From positions 22,161,834-22,225,833 of the forward strand of contig OU015523.1 in assembly GCA_907165065.1 (NCBI GenBank): 64,000 nucleotides of DNA. Direction: 5' to 3'. The position numbers were made by a program, and so were the translations under genes. Source of the stretch: Caprimulgus europaeus (lineage: Eukaryota; Chordata; Aves; Caprimulgiformes; Caprimulgidae). This document shows, piece after piece, positions 37,101 to 51,784 of the stretch. The stretch's first letter is position 1, and every line of letters starts with the position of its first letter. Below the pieces are notes generated by a model, which did not search any database, was not told where the DNA came from, and was given only the letters and a program-made list of their open reading frames with translations.

Positions 37101-40100
37101 AACCTGTGTGTGAAATGTACTGTATTTTAAGACTGTATATATTTTATAACACTTAATAAAATGTACTTGAACGCTACAGTTAACACATGCTTCAGCATAA
37201 TCTGTTAATGCAGGTGTTGTGTTAATTCATGTCTCTGCACTGCTTCATTCCCTCTGCTCCCCAGCTTACCCTGAAGAAGATCCTGCTCTTTAAGCCAGGC
37301 TCACTATAAGGTCCTTGTTCCCCTCTGTGACTTGGAGATTTTGGGTATTGATTTCATAATGAAAATACAAATTTACCTAACCACATAAGGATGAGACCAC
37401 TGTAGACTGATCCTATGGATGGGAGCTTAGTAATTAATTTTTGGGGCCTGGTAGCCAACTGATACTCAGGCATTTTTGATAACAATATCTGTCACAGTAC
37501 ACGTAAATTGGAGCACACAGAAGGACACTTCAGCATTTAGGAACTAACAGCAAGCATATGCAAACTTAAACCTATCTTTGATCAAATACATCTTTCTGTG
37601 CTCTTGAGAAATACCAGGTGTATTTGTACTTACTGTTTTTTTACTATTGTAAATATGTAGATTCTAATTTAAAGCTTAATCTAATCATATCTGCTATGCT
37701 GTGCTCTGAAGGTAACCATATAATCCGTTGGTGAAACTGGTGTTTCAAAATATTTTACTTATGAAAATATTTTTGCTTCTGTTTTTGAGAGGAACATAGC
37801 TAATTCTAGAATAAACTCAAACTCAGATGCTTTTTACCAAAAAATCTATATAATCGGTTTTGTCACTGTACACAAAAAACCAAGTAAAACCATCTAAGAA
37901 AATTCTAATATCTTCATGAGAAAAATGAAAGACAGGAGGGTTTCCAAATGTCACAGGTTTAAGTAGCCAATTAAAAAAGAAATTGTTGCAAATCCAATTT
38001 TAGTTCAATATTATAATTACAGAAAAGATACTTTGCCTTTAAGAAACATTTGTTTTCATGCCAAAGTATTACATTCCTCATTCTCTCCTTTGACTCCATG
38101 CTGCCTAAACTTGTCTGTGAGTGAATCTGGCAAGTAATTAATCAGGGGAAAATTCCATTGGGATGGGTATGAAAGTTGCCTGGTCAAGAAGCACTGACTG
38201 CTTGTTTAGTGCATGTTCTGTAAGGCAGTGATTTGAACGTGCAACTTACCTTTTTTGCTACACTGTGCTCCGTATAAGATGAATAAGTGTCTTCCCCTCC
38301 CCCAGCCCCCCAGTAATCACCATCATCTAAGTGCTTAATTTCTGGTGGTTTAGGAAGGGAGAAGAAAGGTAAAAACTACTGTGCAAATTTATAGTGTTGT
38401 GTAAAAGCTGAGTTTTGTAAAAGAACTCTTGTTTTGCTGAAAAATCTGCAAAGCTTGATGTACTGAAGTATGTTCCTGAAGGAATAAGTAAAATAAACTA
38501 TTTTTTGTACTCAAATTCCTACCTAAATTAACTTCTAATACGTATGTATTTTCGGTGAAGAAGTAGTATGTAACAAATACTGTCTTTGAAGTTAAATGTG
38601 TGTCCATTTTGCGAAGAATTTTGCATTTAGTTTTTCTTTGAGAAACTTCAACTACTTTGTCATCTGTCTAATGAGTTAGTAAGCTAATCCACATGTTCTT
38701 TCCAGTGTCCAGATACTGAGTCTTTTGAAAGGTAGTGTGTTGGGTTTTTAGTCCAGCAGTTTACCCCAGTGAGATCACCACGTCAGTGTTGTTAATTTTA
38801 TGTTGCGTAGGCAGGGTGCAAGTTTGAAAGCTTCCCTGATGCCAAACAGAAAGTCTGAAGATTGAGTCTGACTCTCAGTCTGCTTTCTGCCACCTTTCTC
38901 AGGCTTGGAAGACACAATAATGAAGCCTAGGGGTCATGCCTGTATAGATTGTTGTGACCAGGTGAGTGTTTAACACTGATTGTAGATGTCAGGAATCATT
39001 TTTACTTAGTTTTTGATATTTTTTTCAACCGTTTATCCTTTGTATCCAATATACAGAATAGCTTGGTCATGCATGGCCAGCAGGTGGAAAACACCCTGGC
39101 TTGTGCCAACACTGTTAAATGAGAAGTAGCAGTGCATTTCACATACCTTAACTACTTGCCAGGACTTGCTTTTCACAGGAAAGTTCAAGTGGGTGCTTAT
39201 TTGGTAACTGTGCTCCTGTCTACACCCAAAAATATCTCACCTATGTTTTATATGCAAACTAACTGGCCTGGGCCTGGAGAGTCAACCAAAGCCTAAATGT
39301 CACCAGTACTCGGTAGCCTGCATTTTTGCTGGAAAACAGAGAAACTAACTAACTTGCAGTGCTTTCCCAGCATCCCTGCATAGTATGATGTCCTATCATG
39401 TGGAAATTGCTAGACTGAGCTGATACTTTACTCCATTTGGTTCAGACCACTTTAGTTTCATTTCTCCAAAAGCCGTTGTAATTACAGACATCTGAAGAGT
39501 AGCACTGTGCTCATCCATTCTCACACTCACCAGCATCTTCTTCATGCTTACCAAGCTTTGCAAGCATTCAGACATTTAGGTTTGATGTAGGCTTTGGAAA
39601 ATATATGTTGCACATTGTTACCAAGGTTGGTTATGTGGATTCCGTCTGCCTTGGTGGTGTCTCACATGCTGTCTAGGGTTCAGGACAAGCTATGTAGTCA
39701 CCAGATTAATTTTCCCATGGTCTAGGGGCTGATTTGGATTCAAACTTTGCCCTGCAGGCAATATAACAGGCTCAGAAGTGGGAAAACCTATGTCAGTGTG
39801 AGACAATTTCACATTGCTACAGCTGTATCTATGCCTGAATTAATATCATCGTGTTTGCGTAAAATGAAGAAACCTCAGACTGTGACTCTACCATATGCGT
39901 TCTTAATGGCGGAGTTCAGCACGCTACAGAATTGGCCCAGCCTGTCTGGCCTTGGGCTACCTCCTATCTTGTCAGCATAAGCATTAGTGCAGGTGCCGTG
40001 AGCCACATCAGAGACGTGATATAGTTTAAAATTACTTCCATATGGTGTAGTGTAGTTTTGACTCAGGTATGTTCTTAATTTCAGTTCATCAGGTGGCTGC

Positions 40101-43100
40101 ACCAATATTTGTGCTGACAACAGGGGAAGGAGGCAGTGTTAAGGCACTAGAGTGCCCTGCTCTAAGCTGGGGCTTGGACCAGGCGAACTCTAGAGGTGCT
40201 TTTCAACTCAGCTCTTTGGTGATCCCGTGGAAAAGATTCATGTACCTGCACCAAAAAGTGGTGGTCCTCAGCTACCATGTAAAGTTGAAGGTGCTGTAAG
40301 GCTACAGACACCTCAGCTATTGACACGTTTCCAGACGGCTCTAGCCTCCTGTCCTACTCAGAAACCCTTTAGTCCGAATAGGGTGCACAGCTTGTGTTGT
40401 ATTGCATGTGCATCCTGTGGGCTACCACACATAGAAACCTTCACGAGTGTCCATATGTATCCAGAGTGTGTTCCCAGGGCCCTGCATCCTGCTCCAGTCA
40501 GTTGGGACAAAGCACACTGGCAGCAGTTGCTGCTTTTCTTTTAATGCTTAAGGGAGATGGTAGCTGATAATGCTGGTGATGTCTTCAACTATGAGCTTGC
40601 AAAAATGTATTCAGTTATTTTATGTGACTCTGAAGTAATTCTGAGTCTCTCCCTAAAGCATCTTGTGAAACATTCATGTGGGCAAATCACCTTTGGCTTC
40701 AGTGGCCATGCAAATGGGTCACTGGCACTGCAATTAGCTTTGCAGGCTTCTGTGCTACTTAAAAAATATAGATGGATCAAATACAAATGTAGAGGAATAG
40801 CTTTCTTCAATCTTGACTCTAGTAACGTGGAAGGTAGAGAGGGAAACCATTACTTAAAAGGAAACCCCAGCACCTATCACCTACGATGTGATGCTGTGTT
40901 CAAAGATTGCTTACCAAAATCTGCATAGCCCAGGCCCAGCTCACTGGGTTTTAGCATGACTGTTTGCATGATGTAGCTATGACTTTGTTGTGGTTTGTTC
41001 CAGTTCATGTGTATTGTTTACAGGAAAATGTGATATGTTAAGCATCTGAAATAATTTATTTTTAATTGCTTGCTTACATAATATAATGGAGGCTGCATTA
41101 ATCTTCAGGAAGTGGCTGGATGTGAGCAGGAGCCTGAGCTGATACTGAATATGCAAAAATCTTTACAATGCATCGTACGTACTGTGTTCTTTATAACTAA
41201 TTCTTCAGTTACAAAGTAAATAGCATTAATTACAATTATCTCAACAGAAGCCATGGAAGTTTTGACTGACAAAAAATAATAATGGAATTACTGCCTTCTG
41301 CATTAACACTGGGTCATGCTGCATTTTACCATCTCGGGGTGGCAAACGTGCTCTCTGTCCTCATGATTGAGACATCATTAATGCAACAAGAGTTTGCTGT
41401 CCTTACAGAAAAATCATGTTCCCTTCACATATGTTTTTCTCAGCTTTGAACCTTTTTCCATGCAGTCCTCTAGTCAGAAAATGAACTTTTCCAAAGGCTC
41501 TGATGGTCCTGCTCCTGAGATTAACAGAAAAGAAGGTGGTAATTCTAATAAATCTCACATCATGCACTAACATGGAAACAAAGTGCATGCAAGCCTGCAG
41601 GACTTCTCAAAGGAAGTGCTATGTGAGTTGCTGAAACTGGGTGAGAGTGCTGCCACACTGAAGCCTGTCCTGTGACAGACAGAGAACTTTCATACTTTCA
41701 AATCAAAATTTTGAGGGTTTGTTTTTTTATATATAATTTAAATTGGGAACTAGACATTTCCATGGTGGGAGTGCTTAGAAGAAGCTTTCAAACCTTAGGG
41801 CAAAATTTTACTAGACTGGCTGTCTTTAACAATAAGCATTGCCAGTCATCATCACTATATATGCAAAGTGTTGGTCCGTAGCAATCATACCCTGGATTAG
41901 CTGCGAGCGTGCAGTGCCAAACCGCAGACCTCATGCCCTATAGTTAGCATACATATATATATATAGCCTGTTAGCTGCCATCCTGGGCAGTTTGAGTCCC
42001 AGAGGTGAGGGTGGGTGAGGCAGCTTGAGTGCTCTTGGGCAGGGAAACCAGAGCTGAGGTGGGAGACTTATTTTCCCTGCCCTTCTGCCCCTCCCTGAAG
42101 TAAAAATCTTGGCCTTTCATAAGAAGTTTGAGTTTCCAGGCAGTTCCTAGCCCTTGGTCTTCCACCCTGAACTATGTGCTGCAGAAAGCCAGGGCAGTGG
42201 GGCAGTTACTTTCCTAGAACACAGCAGGTGTCTTAGTTTTTGCTCAAGGTGGGGTTTTTTTGTTGTTGGTGGTGTTTTTTTCTTCCTTGGCTTTTTTCTT
42301 CTTTTCTTAAAGCAAGAGGAGTCTTGTCATCTCTCAATGTTGTATTTCAGTGACCAGTGTTTGATCGTTCAATGGTTGTTTATTGTTCTATGGCCTCTGT
42401 TTTGTCTTTAGTGAAATAAACTACTGAGGTTGGATTAAGTTAGTTTGGGTGGGCTTTCGCTGGAGTAAATTTGATGTGTGCATACAATTTCTGCCATGCC
42501 AGCAGAACCATCTGGCAGCAAAAAGGAGTTGTTGGGTAGGTAGTGTCTTCCCCTGCTCCACCTAGATCATTCAGAGGAGATGCTATCCAGAAACACCTTG
42601 TAGAGCAAAGGTGCGGTAAACAATGGGTCTGCCTTGCTATCACAATACCAATTCTTATGACTGTTATGCAGAATCTCTGCAGAGCCACTACTGGCCTAGT
42701 TTATATGGTAGTTAGAAATGGAAATGCAAACGTAGAAAAATCTGTATTTGTAGTATGAAGAACCATATAGAGTTTTCTACATAGCTGATCAGAAGAGAAA
42801 ATTATAATAATTTATTCTTTAATTAGAGAAGTTTTTAGGCATGTAATAAAGAAACTTCTTAATTCTTTCAGTAAGCTTTTATCAGTTTATTTGATGATTA
42901 ATATGATTTTTTTTAACATATGCTTGCAGTGGCAGTCTGCTAATTTCTGAATCCCTTTGACTCTTGCCTGCTTACCAGCTCATAGTCCAGGGCTTGATCA
43001 CAACAGAGTGGCTTGATGGTACCACTGGTAGACACTTAGATGCTCTGTGATATGTCATAGTGGAAACTTAGTCTTAGGAACTCAGAGGTCAACTGAGCGC

Positions 43101-43400
43101 CTTGTCGGAGAATGCAACAGCAATACTGACTGCCCACAGGGGACTAAGGGAGCATGTGTGCACCTAACACCTCCTCTGTCTTTACGGGCAGAGCCTGTGT
43201 CCCTGGCTGCACATACTCTTCAACCCACACTGCCAAAGCTGCTTCCTTGTCTCCTGTAGCATATTATTATTATTACTAATGGAAAGAAGCAAAGCAGTCA
43301 TTCACAAGGATTCAGTGTGGGACTGGAAGGGAGGAGCTTCAATGCAGCTGGGGTACCCGTGTACTTCTAAGCAAAAGAGAAAAGAGCTTGAGCACTGGGT
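28171..43400. other. Intergenic DNA, no gene recognised
   Basis: This is AT-rich, mostly single-copy-looking sequence. ORFs reach at most about 135 codons (for example 30460-30870 minus and 40557-40928 plus) and match no family I recognise. Scattered AATAAA hexamers (for example near 37156) could mark unannotated noncoding or extended CXADR transcripts. Short dinucleotide runs occur near 41950. No CR1 tail, LTR or tRNA was recognised. A homeodomain-motif-rich block lies at about 40950-41270. Confidence 0.6.
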
Positions 43401-43404
43401 CTGG

Positions 43405-44037
43405 GCACATGAGCCAGCGCTGTACCCTTGTTTTGGCCAGGAAGGCCAACAGTATCCTGGGGTGCATTAAGAAGAGCGTGGCCAGCAGGTCAAGGGAGGT
43501 TCTCCTCCCCCTCTACTCTGCCCTGGTGAGGCCACATCTGGAGTACTGCATCCAGTTCTGGGCTCCTCAGTTCAAGAGGGACAGGGATCTTCTGGAGAGA
43601 GTCCAGTGAAGGGCCACAAAGATGATGAGGGACCTGGAGCATCTGCGTTATGAGGAGAGGCTGAGAGAGCTGGGACTCTTCAGCCTGGAGAAGAGAAGAC
43701 TGAGAGAGGATCTTATAAATGTCTATACATACCTGAAGTGTGGGGACCAAATGGATGGGGCCAGGCTGTTTTTGGTGGTGGCTGGTGACAGGACAAGGGG
43801 CAATGGGCAAAAACTAGAACACTGGAAGTTCCAGACAAACTTGAGGAAAAACTTCTTTACTGTGAGGGTGACAGAACACTGGGACAGGCTGCCCAGAGAG
43901 GTTGTAAAGTCTCAATTTCTGGAGATGTTCAAAACCCACCTGGACACTTTCCTGTGTAACCTGATTTGGTAGGGAGGTTGGACTAGATGATCTCCTGAGG
44001 TCCCTTCCAACCCCTGTGATTCTGTGATTCTGTGATT
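43405..44037 (+). mobile_element. CR1 LINE, 5'-truncated, with end of ORF2 and 3' tail
   Basis: The sequence carries the end of the CR1 reverse-transcriptase [23 protein letters not shown] and [15 protein letters not shown] are readable, followed by the EERLRELGLFSLEKRRLRED region. One frame is open from about 43388 to 43972 except for a TGA at 43607-43609. The 3' UTR GGTTGGACTAGATGATCTCC leads into three ATTCTGTG-type repeats (about 44018-44037), the diagnostic CR1 terminus. Typical 5' truncation. It is one of the better-preserved copies here. Confidence 0.95.
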
Positions 44038-44040
44038 GCC

Positions 44041-47000
44041 TGGGGTGGGGAGGAAGCTCACTCCCTAGTGCTATTTGCAGTGCGCCAGTTGGTGTCTCCA
44101 AGACAACTCTGCTATAAAAAGGAATCAAGGTGGACAAGCTGTAGTCCAGGGACTGGACCTTTGCTCTCTCTTCGTTAGCAGCGTGCACATAAGCTTGGGA
44201 CCTGGCAGTCTCGTTTCCTGGCTTGTTGATCGTCAGCTTTTGGGGGTGCCAGGCACTAGGCTCCTGTGCTGCCCATGGCTGCAGGCCAGAAGGGACACTG
44301 GTGGCATGGGCCGGAGGATTTTCAATGCCTCTCTGGTGGCAGAATCTCTTGTGAAAGTGGGCTAGTTTACTTTGCCCACACTCCCTGGCTAGCGCTGTGG
44401 TGGATGGAAAACTCATGTTTTGCTTTTTTTTTCTTTTAATAGCAGGAAAGTGGCTCACACGGCATGGAGACCCTGGGGAAGGGGTGGGCTTTCAGAACCA
44501 CTTTCTCTGACTCACAGGACTAACTTCACTGATCCCTTTAGTTGGAGAGTAAGCCCGTTATTTGACTTAAAATAATGTTATTATTATTCATAAAATGCAT
44601 TGTACACAAATCGTTGTCCTGTTATATTACACAAAAAATCTGTGTTTTGGCATGTCAGGGGGGTTGCCTGAAGCAAGAAAATGTATGGAAGAAGATAAAC
44701 GACACATTGGGCGCTGATGGTGGTGGTGGCTTCTCTTCTGTTGTCTCCTCGAATGTACTGGCTTGGCACTGTGCTTTCATGCAGAAGAATAAGGATTAGA
44801 TTTGTTCTGCTGTGAGATGATTCATGTATGGGGAATGTGCATATTCAGAAAGAGTGAGATTTAAACAACACATTACTGAAGAGAGACTTGTGATAAGAAT
44901 CAATAATAAACCAAAAGCTGAGCAGGGAAAAATGTATTTAATAAAAGGAATTGAAACTGAAGTTGGAAACTTAAGTATTTATGATTGCTTGTCTGACCAT
45001 TTCTGCTAAAGTTGCAGTTCGTTCTTTTTTAAAACATTTTTTAGACAGTTTATTATTTGATTTTATGTAATATATACATATTTATGTATATTTATATTAC
45101 AAGTTTTATTGTATATGTATATATTTTTATAATATGCTCTCCCTGAGATGTTTTTCTAATTTTATTATATGATTTTGCTTTAGTTCAATGTCGACACTTA
45201 CATAATCCTAGAATTGGGCTGGGTATTTAAAGTTAATATAACAGCAACTAGATGTCAAGCTGTTATTTCTTTTATCTAAAAATGTCCAAGATATGAGCTA
45301 ATATTTAGCAAAAATAAAAGTGTTTCCCAACTTTAATATTATTCATGCTTTCCCAGAGATATTAATGTAACCTTGTAATTGGCATGAATTCTATCCAGCA
45401 ATGAGCACTGTAGGAAATGCATTGTATGTTTTTTACTTGCTTTTAAGGCACAGTGGAAATTCATAGGATATAACAAGCTGTGCATTTGAGTACGGCTGAT
45501 TTTCTTTCTGTACAATTAATTTATTCTGAAGGGAAAGCAAATATCAAGCTTAACATATTGCTCAGTAGAAAGCCTTCTCTGAAAGATTTTTATTTGGATA
45601 TAAGTGCCTAACTTCCAAATAGCATGTTATGTTAACATTAAAAAGACACTTGCAGAAAATCTGTATTTGAACTCTTTCCTCTGGAAAAATAATAATAAAA
45701 AAAGGTTAAAAAATTGTCGCTACACGAACATAAAGCTAGAAACAGTTATTCTGTTCAGATTTCAGCTCCTGTATTCCTTGTGAGCAACCCAGGCATACAA
45801 AATGGTTCTGATATACAAGCCCCAAAAAAACAAGATTTGCAAAGCCAAACTACAAAGATTACTGCGGTTGTCTTTAGCTTGTTGATTTGACTCCCGTCTA
45901 AGCAGATGAAAGGCAAGTGCTCATGGAAGGCTGCTTGAAAACCTACATGAAGCTTGTTTATGCCTCTCATTTTGGTTCCCACAGGCCAGGTAACCTCACC
46001 AGAGGGGCCCCCTTCTTCCAGCCACTGCAGATCTCTCAATGTGACTGTTGGTCACAAGTGCTGGGCCAGTAAGAACTAGTATCCAGTACCAACGGAAAAG
46101 CATGCAAAAAAGCTTCATCATCTTCATCACTGCCAACTGCTTCATGGAGGAGAACCTCCTAAGCCTCCTGGACCCCTCTGCTGCTCTCCCTGCTGGCCAC
46201 TTTCTCTTTCCTCTCTTTAACTTCCTGTCTCTCTCCTTTTTTTAATTTTTTCTTGTCAAGTAACTTTCATTATTAAAGTCAACCTATGCCTTAAGTTATG
46301 GATGCTGCTAATGGAGCTCTGTGCCTGTAAACTTGTGCAGCCAGTGCTCATTTAATTTCTTTTTCATTTCTGTTGTGGCACAACTTGTGGACAGGGTAAG
46401 CATTGACTCAAAGGGAGATGGGGGAGAGAAAAGCACTCCATGTTTTGCTGAGCTCCGTGATGATTTATTTTTTTTTCCATTTGACATAATGGAGTAGAAT
46501 TGGAAAACAAAGAAAGACAAATCCAAACCATTGTTGCTCGGACAACAAGATGTAACCAAGAATGAGAACTGCAGCTTTGTTAAAAGTGATGCAAAAGATG
46601 TACTGTGGTTGCCTGTGGAAATCTGTGTTAATCAAATTCTGAGATCTAACCTGGATGTGTTATAAAAACATCAGTTTCAGTCAGTTTTGCTACAGAAACA
46701 GCAAAACTTGCAAGGGGAAGCTGACTGAATTTGCTTCTATGCATTTGAACACTGCTGCTATTTGGAAGTTACTATGTTTATATATATCCATTGACTCTAC
46801 AATGGATTTTGGCAGACACTGAAGAAAGTGTGGTTGATTGTATCTTGCCAATATTCAGTTCTGCTGGATGTACCATACAGCCATCTAAGAAATCTGACAG
46901 ACTTCATAAAATTAGCCTCGAGCTAATTAATAATGTCAATGTTTGTTAAATGACTGTTAATATTGTTGCTGTACATCATCCAGAAACTCAAGTGGACACC

Positions 47001-50000
47001 AGCACCCTGGGCAAAGTGTCATAGCCATGAATTAAAAACTCTCTGAAATCTGAAGATTTCTGTCCGTTCATCCCCCTTGTTCTCAGGTTGTAATCCTGAT
47101 TTATTTTATGCACTTAGTTAATATTAACTTAGTCTGTGTAACTGAAGAAAAACCTCCCCCTAAGACTTTCCTCCTTACTGATTTATTTCAATGTTATACA
47201 CCCTTGATTATGAAATGGCACATTCTAATATGAAGATAATGCTAGATTCTGCAGTCTTACATATCTTATGATATTTGATATTTTTGCCTTTTAATCTCTA
47301 ACTCCTGGAATTATTTAATTAAATGTAAATTTTTGGGGGGAATATTTAATTAAAAATATGAAACAATTCTAAAAAGTAAAAGAACCCCACAACATTTTAT
47401 ATACAAAACCCCCTACACATGTACAATATTGTCACTCTTTATGTTGTAGTTAAGGAATAGGAATATAGTAAACCAGAAATCTAGTAGTGGTGTTCTTTCA
47501 GATGCTAATTTGGTTAAAATGTTCAACATGCTTACTCTTACCACTAGCAAATAATGTGCAGTTGCTATTCCTATGATAGAGTCAGGTCTAAATGTTCCAA
47601 CCCAGACTGGCCTTGCTGTGTTAGACACTGCAGGCAACCAGTGAGAAACCTATCCTACCACATAGACCTTATAGACTAAACAGTAAAGACAACTAAATGC
47701 TGAGAAATGAAGGGATGGGCAGATGGTTGTCTTTATTTTACAGAGGGGGAACTGAGACGGAGATTGGTTAAGTGAGAAGGAACCCCAAACCAGGTTTCCT
47801 GCATCAAAGTCCAGTGCATTCACCAGATCATTGTTCTTCCAACAACGACAGCTGGACGAGTAAAAGAAGAGAGAGTGTGCCTAGGCATTGGTTGAAATGA
47901 TTGACAGAATTAGGAGTCATTAGGTAAAGAAGAGGAAATGGGTAGCTGGAGGACAGGATTATGGAAAAGCTAAAAGTGAAGCTTTTAACCTATGAATTTG
48001 CCTTTCATATATATTTGAGGTATGACTGCCAAAATAAGATGTTTATTACAGGTTTGTTACCAGTAGGAAACTTTATAAAAATGTATGGATCTTATTTTTT
48101 TCTGTTTTATTTCATTTACTGTTGGAAAGACTGTGCTTTCTCTCAGTTTCCAGAAATTAAAGTGTAGACAGCAAAAAATAATCTGCCACTTTGGAATAAT
48201 TTGCAGCAGCAGGCATTCCCAGTGCAAATCAGATGGTGAATTGGCTATCTCAAAAGAGGATTACTTTGGATTAGTTGTCCAGTGAAGCAGGCACTTTGTA
48301 TAACATAGCAGACAGCTCCAACATGAGCCAATTCATTGCTTGTTTTGACTTTTTTTTTTTTTTTAAAGAACATAATATAATCAAATAGATTTTCATACAA
48401 TAATTAACAGTATTTTGACAGTGTTTGTGTCTAGAAGACAGATTACATGACATGCTACTAAACCACTGAAAATTAATGGCTGGACTTTCGGGAGAGAGAG
48501 GAGGTGTGGTAGGAAGCAGCCTAAGCTGCACTTTGGTTGACAGCAGTTGCATGTAGGTTTAAACACTTCTTTGAAGGTTCTGTCATGATTGTCTATTGAA
48601 GCTTGATTTGTGAGACAGGAAGAAGACAATCCTATCTGGCCAGGTTTTAGTCCCACTGGTTCTTTACTTATTTAAGCCGTTCATATTTTAGTGGTGCTTG
48701 AAGAGAGCTTTATTACCATTTTACTGATACTGTATGTTGCTAAATTAATCTGTGTTTCAGCTTAGTAGGGCTTTCATGATACAAGCAACAAAGTGCTTAG
48801 AAACACTATCCATATATAAACAGCAATGTCCTGTTTCTGTAGTTTAATATTATACTCCACCATGGCTATACCTGTGAGGTCATTATCTTACACAATAAAT
48901 TGGTGTGCTGCCTCCCTGTTGACCTAGGTTCTGGCCATATATTAGACACAAATTAATTTTAAGTATATGGGCTTGGCTGATACCAGTAATTTTAATTTAG
49001 CCCAATCTGTGGTGGCTTCTCCACTGATGTAGGCAAGGCCAGGAAAGTGTTGCATGCTCATATTCAGAATTTCTGCACATAGCCAAAGGAGTGTACATGT
49101 CACTAGAATTTCCATGTCTTCTGGAGTTCATGGATGGACTTGTGTAGCAGGAGCTGGCAGCCAGGACCTCTGGCCAGCGAGGAGTCACTGGTATGGGATG
49201 CAGCCTTGGACTACTGCTCATCAAACAGGGCTCCATTCTTGAAGTTGGGCTGTTGAAAGGGTACTACAGTAAAAATAAAGAAAAACAAATTAAGGAATTA
49301 TCTACCACACACTTTTTTTTCTTCTCTTTTATCTTTTTCTTTTTTTTTTTCCTTTCCCTACCTCACAAAGTTGGCTTGTTGGCTTGAGGAGCGCTGTCTC
49401 TCCAGAACCAGCCTCTGTGGATGCTGTGAAGGGATGGGAAGAGAAGTGAAGGATAAGAACTCACTTGAATACCATGCAGTAAAAAGAGGCATATTGTGCA
49501 TATTCCATGTATGATATGGTATCTGTTTTGGTACATAAGGAAGGCAGGCTTTGAAGGAACACTCGTATTAACTGGGCAGTATAAAATCCCTGGGGAAGAA
49601 AAGCCTAAGTAGACAGCTGTTACTGTGTCAATGGAAATAAACACGTGCTGAGGCTGTAGATCCAGGCAGCTTTATATTAAGGTGAGTCCAGATCCATCAG
49701 CAGTATCCTCTTCTCTGTTTAGACAGTAACAGCTCCAGAGCTATAGCCCTGCCCCCTGCCACACCAGAGAGAGGTACAAGCAAGCAAAAACTTCAAGATT
49801 CATCAATGAAGAGTGAATTTGTACTATTGTTTCTGTGTTCAGAGCAAGCCTAAACAAGCTCTGGGAAGCTTGCTCCCTACTTCAGTTGAAGGTCAGCTGG
49901 TTGCTTCTGATTCAGTCCCAAACTCGTCCTTCTGTCAGAGGATTTTCCCCATCTTGATCCCTCCTTCGGACTCTGCAGCAGGCTAGAAGTAGGCCAGAAG

Positions 50001-51780
50001 AAAAGATTGCAATTGCTCTTGAAGCTTCTTTTAAAACAGGTGAAAGGGTTGTTTCCCTGGTGCCTACTGACCCAGGTGAGACACCAATATCAGCAGTGAA
50101 CAAAATAATATGAAAAGTGACAGGAAGACTTTCACCTCTAAACTGCTGGGATGGAATGAGGTCAAGTTTGGCAAAATGCATTACATCAGCTGGAGAAATA
50201 CTCCCTTAAAATAAGGCTCTTGCTGGCCACACTGTATATATATTGTACCCTGTCTGATCAAAGCCTTCACTGAAAGCCTCTTTACCCCCTGGGGCTGTGA
50301 GAAAGATGTTCAGGTATTTTCCTGCAATAAGCAGTATAAATATGTATTGTCTCATGTATATTTGTAATACAGCTTTGTATGTTCTCACTCATCTGCAGCT
50401 TGCTGTTACTGAAACATACCAATGATCTTCAGCCATAAAGCAAACATCAGAGTCTAGTTTTTGAATACAAGAAGTACTTCTCCAAAGACATTAAAACACA
50501 AGATTGCAAGAACTGATATAAGGACTACGATACAGGACCCAAGCTGCAACTTGGTTGCTTTAGGAGTGTTGTAAACCCACCAGTATTTAGAATACATTGT
50601 TACTAAACATTGATGACAGTCTTTAGAAGAATAACAAATAAGACATTAATTTTCCCTCTTGTGACAGATTGGCAACCTGAAGATGTGTACATGACAGAGA
50701 AAGAGGTGACACGATATTCTTATAAAATAAAATACGTTTGCTTGTCTTAAAATTCCTCCAAGACATGACAAGGTGCTAAAAGCACCTGAAACTTGGCACG
50801 TGCAATCATTTGTTATCATAATAATAGTGAATAGATTTCCTTTATAAAATCTCCCTGTCCCTGGAAATCATTCCAAGATGCCTGGGTACCACTATAACCA
50901 AGTACCTAAGCAAATGCTACACTTGTACATATGAACAGTTTTACTGAAATCACATCTGAAGTTCTGCATGTCATTTTCCCAAATGTGTTAGTTTACTATA
51001 CAGAAACAAAAAAAATCAAATCTAGATATACATATGTATATATGTACACATACATATATATCTATCTATACAAAAACACTGATGTATATGGCAACCTACT
51101 ATCAATTAGATGAATATTTGAGCATTAACCAGCTGCATTTGAGTGCAGCCTCTCCTAGCTTCCTTAGATGTGTGCACGTAAAGGTAGAAAGAAGTCAGTG
51201 AAATGTACAGACAATTCTGTGAAATCCATTATTCACATGATATGATGGTCACCAAATGAAAAACCTGCAGTGAATACAGATAAATGCCTAATAAGGAGGC
51301 AGCTGTAGCATGCCTATTTGTGTGATAGCTGATTTTTTGCAGTATTCAGAGATAACTGGTCTGTGGTTGACAGACAAGTAAATATTATACACATGCAAAG
51401 AAACAACACAGTCTATGGCTTAGTTTTTGGCTTAGAGACAAAAGGATTTCTTGGTATAATGTGGTTTTGACCTTGTAGATGAGGGGTTTTTTTATGTAGA
51501 ACATATTCCCAAAAGGAAGATGCATAATGATATTATGTGAAAGCATAGGAAGACATATTGTTCTAGAATTTATTGCTAGCTTCACTAACACTAGCGTTAT
51601 TAAACATAAATCTTCTGCTGATATGAACTGAACTCAGAGAAATCACAGCAACTTATACAAGCTATGGCTATCTCTGGCCTTTTTCTTTCCTAGTGTGTTA
51701 ACTTACTTTTAGTTATGTTTCCATGTTGGAAGTGGCAAATGAATTTAGAGTGATAGTTGCTCTGCAGTCCGTGATACTGC
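44041..51780. other. Intergenic DNA, no gene recognised
   Basis: The first part (44041-44560) is moderately GC-rich. Most of 44600-48000 is AT-rich, with TA-rich stretches near 45040-45140. T-rich tracts occur at 48347-48365 and 49312-49352, and a TA/CA simple stretch at about 51024-51070. No protein family, RNA gene or mobile element was recognised. Confidence 0.55.
51024..51070 (+). repeat. TA/CA-rich simple sequence
   Basis: Alternating ATATACATATGTATATATG-type sequence ends in TATCTATCTATA. It is low complexity and probably length-variable. Confidence 0.7.
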
Positions 51781-51784
51781 TTGA

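Noticed and set aside
40557..40928. 123-codon + strand ORF
   Set aside because: No family resemblance, no splice or promoter context, and a length near what chance allows in 64 kb.
24160..43400. Alternative last CXADR exon giving the TVV-ending isoform
   Set aside because: No frame ending in TVV after a good acceptor stood out by eye. It may exist but cannot be supported.
43814..44458. 214-codon minus-strand ORF
   Set aside because: About a third of it is the antisense of the CR1 tail and the rest has no recognisable domain. No start or splice context supports it.
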